Positions 20,863-30,368 of a stretch of DNA of 64,000 nt are shown here, piece by piece. The notes under the pieces were generated by a model. That model had not been told where the DNA came from, did no database searches, and saw nothing but the letters and a program-made list of their open reading frames with translations. Made by a program: the position numbers and the translations under genes. The stretch comes from Ignavibacteriota bacterium (GTDB lineage Bacteria > Bacteroidota > Ignavibacteria > UBA10030 > BY39): positions 110,065-174,064 of the forward strand of contig QOQV01000006.1 of assembly GCA_003327435.1 (NCBI GenBank). The letters run 5' to 3'. The stretch's first letter is position 1. Every line of letters begins with the position of its first letter.

Positions 20863-21609
20863 ATGAAGACAAAATTATTTTTAACAATTTTAATAACAAT
20901 GTTACTTGTTCTTGATGTGCAAATCCTTTTTGCACAAGAAATGACAAAAGAACAATGGCAACAGGAAATGAGTCAATATACCGCAAAGCGAAATGACCTT
21001 AAAGCAAAATTGGACAAGCTAAATTCGGATATCAAAAATCTCCAGGATCAATCAAAAAAACTGGATGCCGATGTCGCAACTTGCCATGATAATTTGTTGA
21101 AATTATTGGGTGTAACACAAGCTGAATATGACGCATTTATCGATGAACTCACCCGTTATGAAAATAGAACTAATGAATTAATGCGGCTTTCTGACGAAGA
21201 GCTCTTAAAATATCGTGATGAAGTTATGAATATGGACAAGAGAGTAACTGAAATGGCAAAACACAATATTGCCATGATTCCAAGAATAAAGAGCCGAATA
21301 GAAAAATTGCAAGCCAACATTGCGAGCTTAAAGAAAACTCTGGAAAAAGAAAAAACCTATACTGTTGGTACCTGGGCAAAGGACAGAGATTGTCTATGGA
21401 ATATCGCTAAGAAAAAAGATATTTATAACAATGCCTGGTTATGGCCAAAGATTTGGCAGGGTAATAAGGATAAAATTAAAAATCCAGATATAATTAAACC
21501 CAAATGGGTATTGAAGATTCCAACAGGTGCTGAATTAACAAAAGAAGAAAAAGCTGCTGCAAATTCATATTACAGAAAGAAGAAAGAAGCTGCAGAACCA
21601 ACACAATAA
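20863..21609 (+). CDS. Secreted coiled-coil protein with C-terminal LysM-like domain
   Basis: Signal peptide (LDVQILFAQE), long coiled coil, then GTWAKDRDCLWNIAKKKDIYNNAWLWPKIWQGNKDKIKNPDIIKPKWVLKIP. Confidence 0.8.
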   Translation: MKTKLFLTILITMLLVLDVQILFAQEMTKEQWQQEMSQYTAKRNDLKAKLDKLNSDIKNLQDQSKKLDADVATCHDNLLKLLGVTQAEYDAFIDELTRYENRTNELMRLSDEELLKYRDEVMNMDKRVTEMAKHNIAMIPRIKSRIEKLQANIASLKKTLEKEKTYTVGTWAKDRDCLWNIAKKKDIYNNAWLWPKIWQGNKDKIKNPDIIKPKWVLKIPTGAELTKEEKAAANSYYRKKKEAAEPTQ

Positions 21610-21653
21610 TTGATTTGAAAAAAATTAGTATTAATTTTTACATTCAAAATTTT

Positions 21654-21686
21654 AAAAGCCCTTTTCCCTGGTGGAAAGGGCTTTTT
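21654..21686. terminator. Intrinsic terminator-like hairpin
   Basis: AAAAGCCCTTTTCC-CTGG(T)-GGAAAGGGCTTTTT stem with T tract, between the LysM gene and phoH. Confidence 0.75.
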
Positions 21687-21720
21687 ATGTTTTTTAATAA
21701 ATGAAAGGGTAATATTATAG

Positions 21721-22737
21721 TTGGCTGATAAAAAAATAAAAACCGATGGTGTTGATATGCTCCGTTTATTGGGGCTGAACGACGCTAATTTACAAATTAT
21801 TGAAAACAGATTTGATGCTGACATTATTGTTAGGGGAGACACGATAATACTCAGAGGTGAAACACATCAGATAGAACAATTAGAGAAGATATTTAAAGAA
21901 TTAATTTACATTTTAAGTAAAAATGGAACTCTCACAACAAACGATGTTGAAACAGTAATTGATCTTGTAATGGTTAATGGAGAAGCAGCTCTACCCAAAT
22001 CAATAACTCAGCAATATAGTGAGAGCGAGCTTGATAACGCTGTATTGTTTACAAGAAATGGTATTATCAAAGCCAGAACTCCAGGGCAACGAGAGTATAT
22101 AAAGCAGATCAGAAAAAACGATATCGTATTTGCAATTGGTCCTGCTGGTACTGGAAAAACTTATTTAGCTGTCGCTATGGCTGTGGCTGCATTGAAGAAT
22201 AGAGAAATAATGAAAATCGTACTTGCTCGACCTGCAGTTGAAGCTGGTGAAAGCTTGGGTTTTTTACCGGGCGATATGAAGGAAAAAGTTGATCCTTACT
22301 TGCGTCCGCTATATGATGCCTTGGATGATATGATTCCACCAGAAAAATTAAAAAATTATATTGAAAAGCGGGTAATAGAGGTTGTTCCGCTTGCATATAT
22401 GAGGGGGCGAACATTGAATAATTCTTTTGTAATTTTAGATGAAGCACAAAATGCTACAAGTATGCAGATGAAGATGTTTTTAACTCGACTTGGTATGAAC
22501 TCTAAAGCAATAATCACAGGTGATATTACACAAATAGATTTACCAGCAAAAACTGTATCTGGTTTGGTACAGATACAGGAAATTTTAAAGCAAATTGAGG
22601 GAGTTGCATTTTGTTATTTTGATCGTAATGATGTTGTCAGACATAAGCTGGTAAAAGATATTATTGATGCTTATGACAAATATACAGCTAATGGGAAATC
22701 AGGTACTTCCAACGAACAGTCAACAAATGGAAATTAA
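21721..22737 (+). CDS. PhoH family protein
   Basis: GPAGTGKTYLAVAMAV, RPAVEAGESLGFLPGDMKEKVDPYLRPLYDAL, VILDEAQNATSMQMKMFLTRLG. TTG start. Confidence 0.93.
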   Translation: MADKKIKTDGVDMLRLLGLNDANLQIIENRFDADIIVRGDTIILRGETHQIEQLEKIFKELIYILSKNGTLTTNDVETVIDLVMVNGEAALPKSITQQYSESELDNAVLFTRNGIIKARTPGQREYIKQIRKNDIVFAIGPAGTGKTYLAVAMAVAALKNREIMKIVLARPAVEAGESLGFLPGDMKEKVDPYLRPLYDALDDMIPPEKLKNYIEKRVIEVVPLAYMRGRTLNNSFVILDEAQNATSMQMKMFLTRLGMNSKAIITGDITQIDLPAKTVSGLVQIQEILKQIEGVAFCYFDRNDVVRHKLVKDIIDAYDKYTANGKSGTSNEQSTNGN

Positions 22738-23486
22738 AGTTTTTTAGCTTCCTCCCATAACAAATCCATTTCTTCAAGGCTTGTGTTGTGAATATCCTTT
22801 CCTCTCTTTTTAAGTTGTTGCTCTATGTATTGAAATCTCTTGATAAATTTTTCTATTGTTTGTCGTAATGAGTTCTCTGGATTTACATTGATAAATCTTG
22901 AATAGTTTACAAGAGCAAAAAGTAAATCGCCGTATTCGCTTTCAACTTTTTCTTGATCACCAGATTCGATTGCTGAGTGTAATTCTCTTATTTCTTCTTC
23001 AACTTTTCTCCATGCATCTTCTTTTTTTTCCCAATCAAAACCAACTTTTGAAGCTTTATCTTGCAACCTATGTGCACGCAATAAAGCTGGAAGTTCTTTT
23101 GGGACACCTTCTAAAACAGAATTCCTTCCTTCGCCAAGTTTGGATTTTTCCCAATTTGAAATAACCTGTTTTGAATCATTTAGTTTAATGTTACCAAACA
23201 CATGCGGGTGTCGCCGAATGAGCTTTTCAGTGATTTCTTTAATCACATCTTCTAAGGTAAATTCATTAAACTGTTCAGCAATTGATGTATGAAATACGAC
23301 ATGTAAGAGTAAATCTCCGAGTTCTTGTTTTAGTGCTGATAAGTCGTTGTTATCTATTGCTTCGATTACTTCGTATGTTTCCTCAATTAAGCTATGTCTT
23401 ACAGAGATATGAGTTTGCTCTCTATCCCAAGGACATTCTTTGCGCAGTCGTCTTACTATTTCAACAAATTTATCAAATTCTTTCAA
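22734..23486 (-). CDS. mazG: Nucleoside triphosphate pyrophosphohydrolase MazG
   Basis: LRKECPWDREQTHISVRHSLIEETYEVIEAID, ELGDLLLHVVFHTSIAEQ, RRHPHVFG, YGDLLFALVNYSR. Confidence 0.93.
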   Translation of the reverse strand: MKEFDKFVEIVRRLRKECPWDREQTHISVRHSLIEETYEVIEAIDNNDLSALKQELGDLLLHVVFHTSIAEQFNEFTLEDVIKEITEKLIRRHPHVFGNIKLNDSKQVISNWEKSKLGEGRNSVLEGVPKELPALLRAHRLQDKASKVGFDWEKKEDAWRKVEEEIRELHSAIESGDQEKVESEYGDLLFALVNYSRFINVNPENSLRQTIEKFIKRFQYIEQQLKKRGKDIHNTSLEEMDLLWEEAKKL

Positions 23487-23555
23487 TTTAAATTTTCCAT
23501 TTTTGTTAAAAACATAATAAATTCTTGGTTTAAAATCAAAAATTAATCAAAAAAT

Positions 23556-23584
23556 TTGATTTTATATGACAGTTTATCTATATT
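23556..23584 (+). promoter_or_regulatory. sigma70-type promoter upstream of response regulator
   Basis: TTGATT-17-TATATT ending 24 nt before ATG 23609. Confidence 0.45.
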
Positions 23585-23608
23585 CAAATAAAAACGAACA
23601 TTTTGGCT

Positions 23609-23989
23609 ATGGAAACAGGCAGAAAAAGAAAAATTTTACTGGTTGATGATGAAGTCGGTTTTGCTGAAATTTTGAGGGAACTGCTAATTATGGAAGGATA
23701 CGAGGTAGTTTTGGTATATGATGGTCAGGAAGCTCTGGATAAATTAAATGAATATGTACCGGATTTGATAATTTCTGATATTTTAATGCCAAGAATTGGA
23801 GGAATCGAATTATATCAAAAAGTCAGACAGTTACCTGAATTCTCTCATACCCCATTTCTATTCATAAGTGGTTTTGAGGATGAAAAAATACTACGAGGCT
23901 TACATGATAAAGAGCTTTTTGGAATACTTACAAAACCAATCGATATGGATCAGGTTAATAAGATGATCAACAAGATTTTGCATGATTGA
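23609..23989 (+). CDS. Single-domain response regulator (receiver)
   Basis: ILLVDDEVGFAEILRELL, PDLIISDILMPRIGG, LTKPID. ATG 23609 preferred over TTG 23603. Confidence 0.9.
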   Translation: METGRKRKILLVDDEVGFAEILRELLIMEGYEVVLVYDGQEALDKLNEYVPDLIISDILMPRIGGIELYQKVRQLPEFSHTPFLFISGFEDEKILRGLHDKELFGILTKPIDMDQVNKMINKILHD

Positions 23990-25851
23990 TATCTTTAACA
24001 ATGCCTATTTCATTTTTCAATAGTCTTCGTTTTCGAATCTCATTTAGTTACATACTCCTTGTCTCAATAAGTATCGCAATTACAATTTGGGCAATAATTA
24101 ATTTCAACCGACTTGGCAATTCTGTTGATCAAATCATCAGGGAAAATTATTTGAATGTTATAGCAGCGGAAAATATTGTTCGTGCACTGGAAATAAAAGA
24201 TAATGCTCTCGCAGCGATTATTACAAATCCAAGTCAGAAAAATATTGAAGCATACAAACAATCAAAATTGGATTTTTTCCAATGGTTACAAAAGACCCAG
24301 GAAAGAGTTTATAAAACAGAACAAAGATCAATTCTGGATAGCATCTCAAATTTACATCAGAAATATGATGAAGAGGCTGAAAATCTGATGATGTTGGTTT
24401 TCGATCCCAAATTACAACAAATTGCCAAGGGCTATCACTTTAATGCGATCAGACCAATAAACGAGAAATTAAAAGAATTTTGCTTCACGTTAATTGATAT
24501 AAATCAAAAAGAGATGTTCGAAATGGATGCTCGCGCAAAGAAAATATCTGGTGAAGCCACATTTGCTGTATTGATTGCATCGCTCATTGCTGTTACTTTA
24601 AGTATTCTTGCAAGTATACAATTCACGCGCTCTATCGTTGAACCAGCAGAAAGATTAACTGAAACTGTTAGGAACATTGGCAGAGGTAGATTGGATTTGA
24701 AAACAGATATTTTGACCAACGATGAATTTGGTGAATTAAGTCGTGAATTTAATAAAATGACTGAGCGACTGAGAAGGTTTGAGGCAATGAATATTGAAAA
24801 AATACTTACAGAAAAACAAAAAGCTGAAACTATAGTTGAAAATATTTCCGATGGAATAATAGTATGTGACAAACAGAATCAAATACTATTAATTAATGAA
24901 GCCGCAAGAAAATTATTAAAAATTGAAGATAAGAATGTTGAGGGACTGAGTTGTGAAATAATAAATGATGATAGAATCCGTTCTATCATTCTGAACCCAA
25001 GATTAGATGACTACCAGAAGCAACCATATATCCTATTCAAAGATGGAGAGAAAGAGATTTATGTAAGACCTAGAGTTTCTGAAATACCCTTACCTGGTGG
25101 GGAAAAACTTGGTACGGTTTTGATTTTACAGGATGTAACTCAATTTAAATTGCTTGATAAAATGAAATCAGAATTTATGGCGACTGTTTCGCATGAATTT
25201 CGTACACCGCTAACTTCTATCAATATGTCGATAGATATTCTGCGTCAGGGTATAGTTGGTAAACTAACTCCAGAACAGGAGGAATTAGTACAAGCTGCAA
25301 AACAAGATTCCGAGCGTCTCACAAAACTTGTCAGGGAGTTGCTTGAATTATCAAAACTTGAATCAGGAAAAATTCAACTTAAAGAAGAGTTAATATCAAT
25401 TAATGATGTAATTGAAGATATTATAAAACCACTGTACTTACCCTTTAAAGAAAAAGGTGTAGAGCTAATTCTCAATCTGGATAAAACAATACCGAAATTT
25501 GTTGGAGATTTTCGACAGTTTAGCTGGGTGGTTAGCAATTTAGTTAATAATGCTCTACGCTATACTCCTGAGGGCGGTGTAGTTGAAATTCAATCTCACA
25601 CGAAAAATAATTATATATTTGTGAATGTTCGTGATACAGGAAAAGGGATACCTGTGGAGAATCTGGACAAAATTTTTGATAAATTTGTGCAATTAAAAGA
25701 GAGCATGGAGAGCACACCCGGAAGTGTTGGATTGGGTTTATCTATCGCAAAGGAAATTGTAGAAATGTATGGTGGAAATATTTGGGCAGAAAGTGAATTA
25801 GGAAGGGGTAGTGTTTTTACTTTTTCGATACCAATAGAGAGAAGGAAATAA
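23986..25851 (+). CDS. Sensor histidine kinase (4HB sensor, HAMP, PAS, HisKA, HATPase)
   Basis: MATVSHEFRTPLTSINMSIDIL H-box, VSNLVNNALRYTPEGG N-box, VRDTGKGIP, GSVGLGLSIAKEIVEMYGG. ATG at 24001 is an alternative start. Confidence 0.93.
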   Translation: MISLTMPISFFNSLRFRISFSYILLVSISIAITIWAIINFNRLGNSVDQIIRENYLNVIAAENIVRALEIKDNALAAIITNPSQKNIEAYKQSKLDFFQWLQKTQERVYKTEQRSILDSISNLHQKYDEEAENLMMLVFDPKLQQIAKGYHFNAIRPINEKLKEFCFTLIDINQKEMFEMDARAKKISGEATFAVLIASLIAVTLSILASIQFTRSIVEPAERLTETVRNIGRGRLDLKTDILTNDEFGELSREFNKMTERLRRFEAMNIEKILTEKQKAETIVENISDGIIVCDKQNQILLINEAARKLLKIEDKNVEGLSCEIINDDRIRSIILNPRLDDYQKQPYILFKDGEKEIYVRPRVSEIPLPGGEKLGTVLILQDVTQFKLLDKMKSEFMATVSHEFRTPLTSINMSIDILRQGIVGKLTPEQEELVQAAKQDSERLTKLVRELLELSKLESGKIQLKEELISINDVIEDIIKPLYLPFKEKGVELILNLDKTIPKFVGDFRQFSWVVSNLVNNALRYTPEGGVVEIQSHTKNNYIFVNVRDTGKGIPVENLDKIFDKFVQLKESMESTPGSVGLGLSIAKEIVEMYGGNIWAESELGRGSVFTFSIPIERRK

Positions 25852-25852
25852 A

Positions 25853-27178
25853 ATGGAACCTCGTGGTACAATAATCGTTGTTGATGACGAGCAAAATATT
25901 CTAAGAACCCTTAAAATATATCTCGAATCAGTAAATTTTTTAGTCGATGCATATTTGGACCCTGTTGAAGCAAGTGTAAAATTAAGTGAAAAAGAATATG
26001 ATATTGCTTTCTTTGATTTAAAAATGTCACCTATTGATGGAATGCAATTGTTAAAAGAATGCAAACAAAAATCTCCAAACACAACAGTTGTAATCATAAC
26101 TGCGCATGGTTCAATTCAGAGTGCTGTCGAAGCTATCAAAAATGGAGCTGAAGATTTTTTGCAAAAACCTTTCGATATGCAGGAGTTTCAACTATTTACT
26201 GAAAGAGTCTTCGAATATCATAAGTTAAAAAAAGAAGTCAGATATTTAAGACAGCAGATAGAAGAAACTAAGGAAGAGCAGCAGTTTATATCTCGTGATC
26301 CGGAAGTTTTACAGCTACTTGACATTGCTCGTCAAATCGCTGATTCAAATCTTAATGTGCTGATCGAAGGTGAAAGTGGTACCGGTAAAGAAATGCTTGC
26401 AAAGTTTATCCATAACTGTAGCAACAGGCGTAATAAACCATTTATAAAAGTTAGTTGTGCAGCATTTCCAGAGACACTCTTGGAAAGTGAATTATTTGGT
26501 CATGTAAAAGGGGCTTTTACAGGTGCAATGAAAGATAGAACTGGCAGATTTGAAGCAGCTGATGGTGGAACAATTTTGTTAGATGAGATCGGAGAATTAC
26601 CTCAAAATATTCAAGTAAAACTTCTTAGATTTTTACAAAGTAAAGAGTTTGAGCGACTCGGAGAAAATTTGACTCGTTGCGTTGATGTTCGTGTCATTGC
26701 TGCAACAAACAGGAATTTAACAGAAGCGTTACAATCAGGTGCAATCAGGGAAGATTTATATTATCGACTTAATGCAGTGAAGTTTAAACTTCCACCATTA
26801 AGGGAGAGGCCAGGAGATGTATTAATTTTAATACAATTTTTTATAAAAAAATACGGTGGCGGCAAACAGTATGATTTATCTGATGATGCACTAAAATTGC
26901 TAACAACATATCGTTGGCCGGGGAATATTCGTGAACTTGAAAATGTAATTGAAAGATGCCTGGTGTTTGCTAAAGATGGTGTAATTCGCTCAGAATATTT
27001 ACCGGATGAAATTAAGAACGCTGATTTAAGCATATCAAGTATTTTATCATTGGAGGAAATGGAAAAACTGCATATAAAAAAAGTTCTTGGGGTAGCAAAA
27101 GATTTGGATGAGGCAGCTAATCTTTTAGGGATTGATCCTACAACTTTATGGCGTAAAAGGAAAAAGTATAATTTATAA
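25853..27178 (+). CDS. Sigma54-dependent NtrC-family response regulator
   Basis: Receiver VVDDEQN...AFFDLKMSPIDG; AAA+ GESGTGKEMLAKFIH, GAFTGA, C-terminal Fis-type HTH. Confidence 0.95.
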   Translation: MEPRGTIIVVDDEQNILRTLKIYLESVNFLVDAYLDPVEASVKLSEKEYDIAFFDLKMSPIDGMQLLKECKQKSPNTTVVIITAHGSIQSAVEAIKNGAEDFLQKPFDMQEFQLFTERVFEYHKLKKEVRYLRQQIEETKEEQQFISRDPEVLQLLDIARQIADSNLNVLIEGESGTGKEMLAKFIHNCSNRRNKPFIKVSCAAFPETLLESELFGHVKGAFTGAMKDRTGRFEAADGGTILLDEIGELPQNIQVKLLRFLQSKEFERLGENLTRCVDVRVIAATNRNLTEALQSGAIREDLYYRLNAVKFKLPPLRERPGDVLILIQFFIKKYGGGKQYDLSDDALKLLTTYRWPGNIRELENVIERCLVFAKDGVIRSEYLPDEIKNADLSISSILSLEEMEKLHIKKVLGVAKDLDEAANLLGIDPTTLWRKRKKYNL

Positions 27179-27181
27179 TCA

Positions 27182-27271
27182 TTGCATTTTGCAAGATTCC
27201 ATAATTGATTGATTTTCAAAAAATTAAAAGGCATATCCTAAATATTTCTTTTATAACCTTGCAAATTGCAA
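27182..27271. promoter_or_regulatory. Paired palindromic sites TTGCA-N3-TGCAA (putative activator-binding sites)
   Basis: TTGCATTTTGCAA at 27182-27194 and TTGCAAATTGCAA at 27259-27271; centres 77 bp apart, in the intergenic region between the NtrC-type gene and the STAS gene. Confidence 0.5.
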
Positions 27272-27368
27272 TTAATAAGTTCTAATATGTTATTTTTTGA
27301 TTCATTTTTAAGTAAAATTTCTGGTATTATAATTGATAGTTTAATTTTAAAAAAAATCAGGATATTTT

Positions 27369-27725
27369 GTGAATTTGAAAATACGTACAGTTAATAATGG
27401 TCAAATTGGTATCATTGAATTAAAGAGTTCACTTATCAGTGAAGATATAATAAACGAACTCCGCGATGCTGTCGCAGATTTTATTGAACAGGGCAACAAA
27501 AAATTGATTATAGATTTATCGAAAGTGAACCTTATTAATAGTATTGGATTAGGTTCATTGATTTCGGCTTACACCACATTTACAAAAAGTGGTGGTGAAA
27601 TTATTCTAACCGGTGTTGGAAAATCTGTAAAGAATGTTTTTATTATAACAAAATTAACTGAAGTATTTGAGATATGTGATAAGATAGATGAAGCAATAAA
27701 AAAATTTTCATTAATAAAAGTATAA
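27369..27725 (+). CDS. STAS-domain anti-sigma-factor antagonist-like protein
   Basis: LIIDLSKVNLINSIGLGSLISAYTTFTKSGGEIILTGV. GTG start. Confidence 0.85.
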   Translation: MNLKIRTVNNGQIGIIELKSSLISEDIINELRDAVADFIEQGNKKLIIDLSKVNLINSIGLGSLISAYTTFTKSGGEIILTGVGKSVKNVFIITKLTEVFEICDKIDEAIKKFSLIKV

Positions 27726-27758
27726 ACAATAACAAAAACAATTAAAAGGAGATAAGAA

Positions 27759-28538
27759 ATGCAAAAAAATCTTTTTTCAACCGTTGTATTCATATTAGCA
27801 CTAATTATTGCGTTTGCGATATGGTGGTTTATTCTTGGTGATCCAGCGAATTTTAAAGATGGTGAAGGCCGACACCAGCCAATTAATTTACTCGGTACGA
27901 TTTTCGTAGGTGGGTATTTTGTACCGGTTTTGATTATGTTATCAATTTTGGTGATCACTTTTGTATTTGAAAGAATCTTTTCGCTTGGTAAAGCTAAAGG
28001 CAAAGGTAATATGGCAACTTTTATCCGTGATATTCAGAGACATCTTGATAGTGGTAAAATTGACGAAGCAATCAAAACATGTGATCGACAGAGAGGTTCT
28101 CTTGCAAATATCGTGAAAACTGGACTTGAAAGATACCAAGCAATTGCAAGAGAAGGTAAAGGTTGGGAAGCTGAGAAACAGATGGCAGAAGTACAAAGAT
28201 CAATTGAGGAAGCTACATCACTCGAATTACCAGTGTTAGAAAGAAATCTTATTGTATTATCTACAATTGCATCAATTGCTACTATGGTGGGTCTACTGGG
28301 TACAACTGTAGGAATGATCCGTGCATTTAGAGCGCTAGCACATGCTGGTGCACCCGACGCCATTCAGCTCTCAATAGGTATATCTGAGGCACTTGTTAAT
28401 ACAGCGTTTGGATTATTTGCTGCAATAACTGGAATTGTCGCTTACAACTTTTTTGTTAATAAAGTAGACACATTTACTTATATGATTGACGAAGCAGGTT
28501 ATAATATAGTCCAAACACTTATGACAAAATCTAAATAA
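27759..28538 (+). CDS. exbB: MotA/TolQ/ExbB proton-channel family protein
   Basis: ERNLIVLSTIASIATMVGLLGTTVGMIRAFRA, ISEALVNTAFGLFAAITGIVAYNFF. Confidence 0.92.
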   Translation: MQKNLFSTVVFILALIIAFAIWWFILGDPANFKDGEGRHQPINLLGTIFVGGYFVPVLIMLSILVITFVFERIFSLGKAKGKGNMATFIRDIQRHLDSGKIDEAIKTCDRQRGSLANIVKTGLERYQAIAREGKGWEAEKQMAEVQRSIEEATSLELPVLERNLIVLSTIASIATMVGLLGTTVGMIRAFRALAHAGAPDAIQLSIGISEALVNTAFGLFAAITGIVAYNFFVNKVDTFTYMIDEAGYNIVQTLMTKSK

Positions 28539-28556
28539 ACATTAGGAGAATTAATT

Positions 28557-29087
28557 ATGCCAAAGATAAAGAAAGGGCGTGTTTCAATTCGAATTGACAT
28601 GACTCCTTTCGTGGATATTGCGTTCCTCCTGTTAACTTTCTTTATGCTGACTACGCAATTTAAACCACCGGAAGAAGTTGTGATAGAATTGCCTTCTTCC
28701 CATTCTGAGTATAAATTACCAGAATCCGATGTTATGCTTATAACAATCACCAAAGATGATAGAATCTTTTTGGGATTAGATGCACAAACAACAAAATTAA
28801 GAGTATTGGGTGATGTTGTAAAACAGAATTGGGAATATTATTCTCCAGAAGTACGTAAACAATACGGAACTCCAGAAAATATGGCAAAGTTAGCTCCCAG
28901 TGTCCAGGTAACATTGAAAGATCTCCCGGATCTCTTGATAAAAGCCAGAATTACCAATCCAAAATTAAGGACTATCATAAAAGGCGATCAAGAGGCAAAT
29001 TATGGGCTAACTGAAGATATAATGGATATTCTGGAAAAGACGCAAATAACTCGTTTCAATTTAATAACCAATTTAGAACGGAATTAA
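28557..29087 (+). CDS. exbD: ExbD/TolR family biopolymer transporter
   Basis: RIDMTPFVDIAFLLLTFFMLTTQF. Confidence 0.92.
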   Translation: MPKIKKGRVSIRIDMTPFVDIAFLLLTFFMLTTQFKPPEEVVIELPSSHSEYKLPESDVMLITITKDDRIFLGLDAQTTKLRVLGDVVKQNWEYYSPEVRKQYGTPENMAKLAPSVQVTLKDLPDLLIKARITNPKLRTIIKGDQEANYGLTEDIMDILEKTQITRFNLITNLERN

Positions 29088-29098
29088 GGAGGATAGAT

Positions 29099-29599
29099 AT
29101 GGGTGCTGTAGACACTGCTGCTCCGCGTGGAGCTCAAAGAAAAAAAGGTAAAAAGAGACGGCAACCGCGTCGCCTCGGTATAAGAATCGATATGACTCCA
29201 ATGGTCGATATCGCATTCCTGTTGCTAACATTTTTTATGTTAACAACAACAATGAGTAAACCTCAAACTATGGAAATAAATCTTCCTCCGTCTAAAGATG
29301 TTAAAGTCGAAATAGCAGAAAGCAATTTAATGACCCTAAGAGTTAAAGGTGATGGTTCAATTTACTGGAATATGGGTATTGAAAGTCCAAAAAAGGTTGA
29401 ATTCAAAGACTTAAAAGCTCTGCTTAAAGAGAGAATCGAACAGAATCCGAAATTGACTGTATTACTAAAAATACATCGAGACGGAAAATATCACATGATG
29501 GTTGATATTATTGACGAGTTCAATGTAAGTGGCATCAGTCGTTTTAGCATTGCACCACTTACTGAAGCTGATCTCAAAGTACTTGCAAAGGTATCATAA
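29099..29599 (+). CDS. exbD: ExbD/TolR family biopolymer transporter (second copy)
   Basis: RIDMTPMVDIAFLLLTFFMLTTTMSKP. Confidence 0.92.
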   Translation: MGAVDTAAPRGAQRKKGKKRRQPRRLGIRIDMTPMVDIAFLLLTFFMLTTTMSKPQTMEINLPPSKDVKVEIAESNLMTLRVKGDGSIYWNMGIESPKKVEFKDLKALLKERIEQNPKLTVLLKIHRDGKYHMMVDIIDEFNVSGISRFSIAPLTEADLKVLAKVS

Positions 29600-29619
29600 A
29601 GGAAAGGAGTGGATGAAAA

Positions 29620-30351
29620 ATGGTAAAAGAAGCAACTGCAACATTACATTACGGATTTCAGGAACTTCGTAAGTTATACAATCGATATGCTGGTATTGCT
29701 TTGGCAATTGCTGTGTCACTTCACTTGAGTATTATTGGAATATATTATCTTATTGAATACCTTGGCGAAGAAGAAGAACCAGTATATACTATGCGTGTCA
29801 TTAAATTATCTGAATTAGGTCCACCACCTTCAATTACTAACACAGAAACTGCACCTCAATTGGCTATTTCTGCTCCAACTGCTAAGCCAACGATTGGTGT
29901 GCCAGTTCCAGTACCAGATGCTGAAGTCAGCCCTGAACAAACACTTGCCACACAAACTGAAATGAGTCAGCAAGCAAGTCCAATTGTTTCTGATCTTGGA
30001 GATTTGGGTGGCGGTGGAGTCCAAATCGAACAGGATATAAAAATTGAAGATGAAGGTCCACCACCAGATTTTGTACCAGTCGAAAAACAACCAGTTCCAG
30101 TAAAGCAAGTCACACCTGTTTATCCAGAACTTGCACAGCGTGCCCAAATGGAAGGAACTGTCTGGGTAAAAATCTGGGTCGATAAAGAAGGTAAGCCCAA
30201 AAAGGCAGTTGTCATTAAAAGTGATGCCGAAATATTTAATCAGGCAGCGATAGATGCTGCAATGCAATGGGTATTTACACCCGCAATTATGAATAATGGA
30301 CCTGTGGCTGTTTGGGTGGCAATACCATTTAAATTTAAACTTAAGAATTAA
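29620..30351 (+). CDS. tonB: TonB family energy transducer
   Basis: Single N-terminal TM, Pro-rich periplasmic region, C-terminal VTPVYPELAQRAQMEGTVWVKIWVDKEGKPKKAVVIKS...AAMQWVFTPAIMNNGPVAVWVAIPFKFKL. Confidence 0.93.
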   Translation: MVKEATATLHYGFQELRKLYNRYAGIALAIAVSLHLSIIGIYYLIEYLGEEEEPVYTMRVIKLSELGPPPSITNTETAPQLAISAPTAKPTIGVPVPVPDAEVSPEQTLATQTEMSQQASPIVSDLGDLGGGGVQIEQDIKIEDEGPPPDFVPVEKQPVPVKQVTPVYPELAQRAQMEGTVWVKIWVDKEGKPKKAVVIKSDAEIFNQAAIDAAMQWVFTPAIMNNGPVAVWVAIPFKFKLKN

Positions 30352-30368
30352 TCATACAACCGAAAATC

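Noticed and set aside
24504-24872. 122-aa minus-strand ORF
   Set aside because: Antisense within the histidine kinase; Ser-rich shadow frame.
26761-27234. 157-aa minus-strand ORF covering part of the intergenic gap with the palindromes
   Set aside because: Mostly antisense to the NtrC-type regulator; no domain signal.
27569-28003. 144-aa minus-strand ORF
   Set aside because: Antisense to STAS and ExbB genes, no motif; shadow ORF.
29830-30267. 145-aa Trp/Cys-rich minus-strand ORF
   Set aside because: Antisense to the Pro-rich region of TonB; composition follows the Pro/Gly codons of the sense gene.
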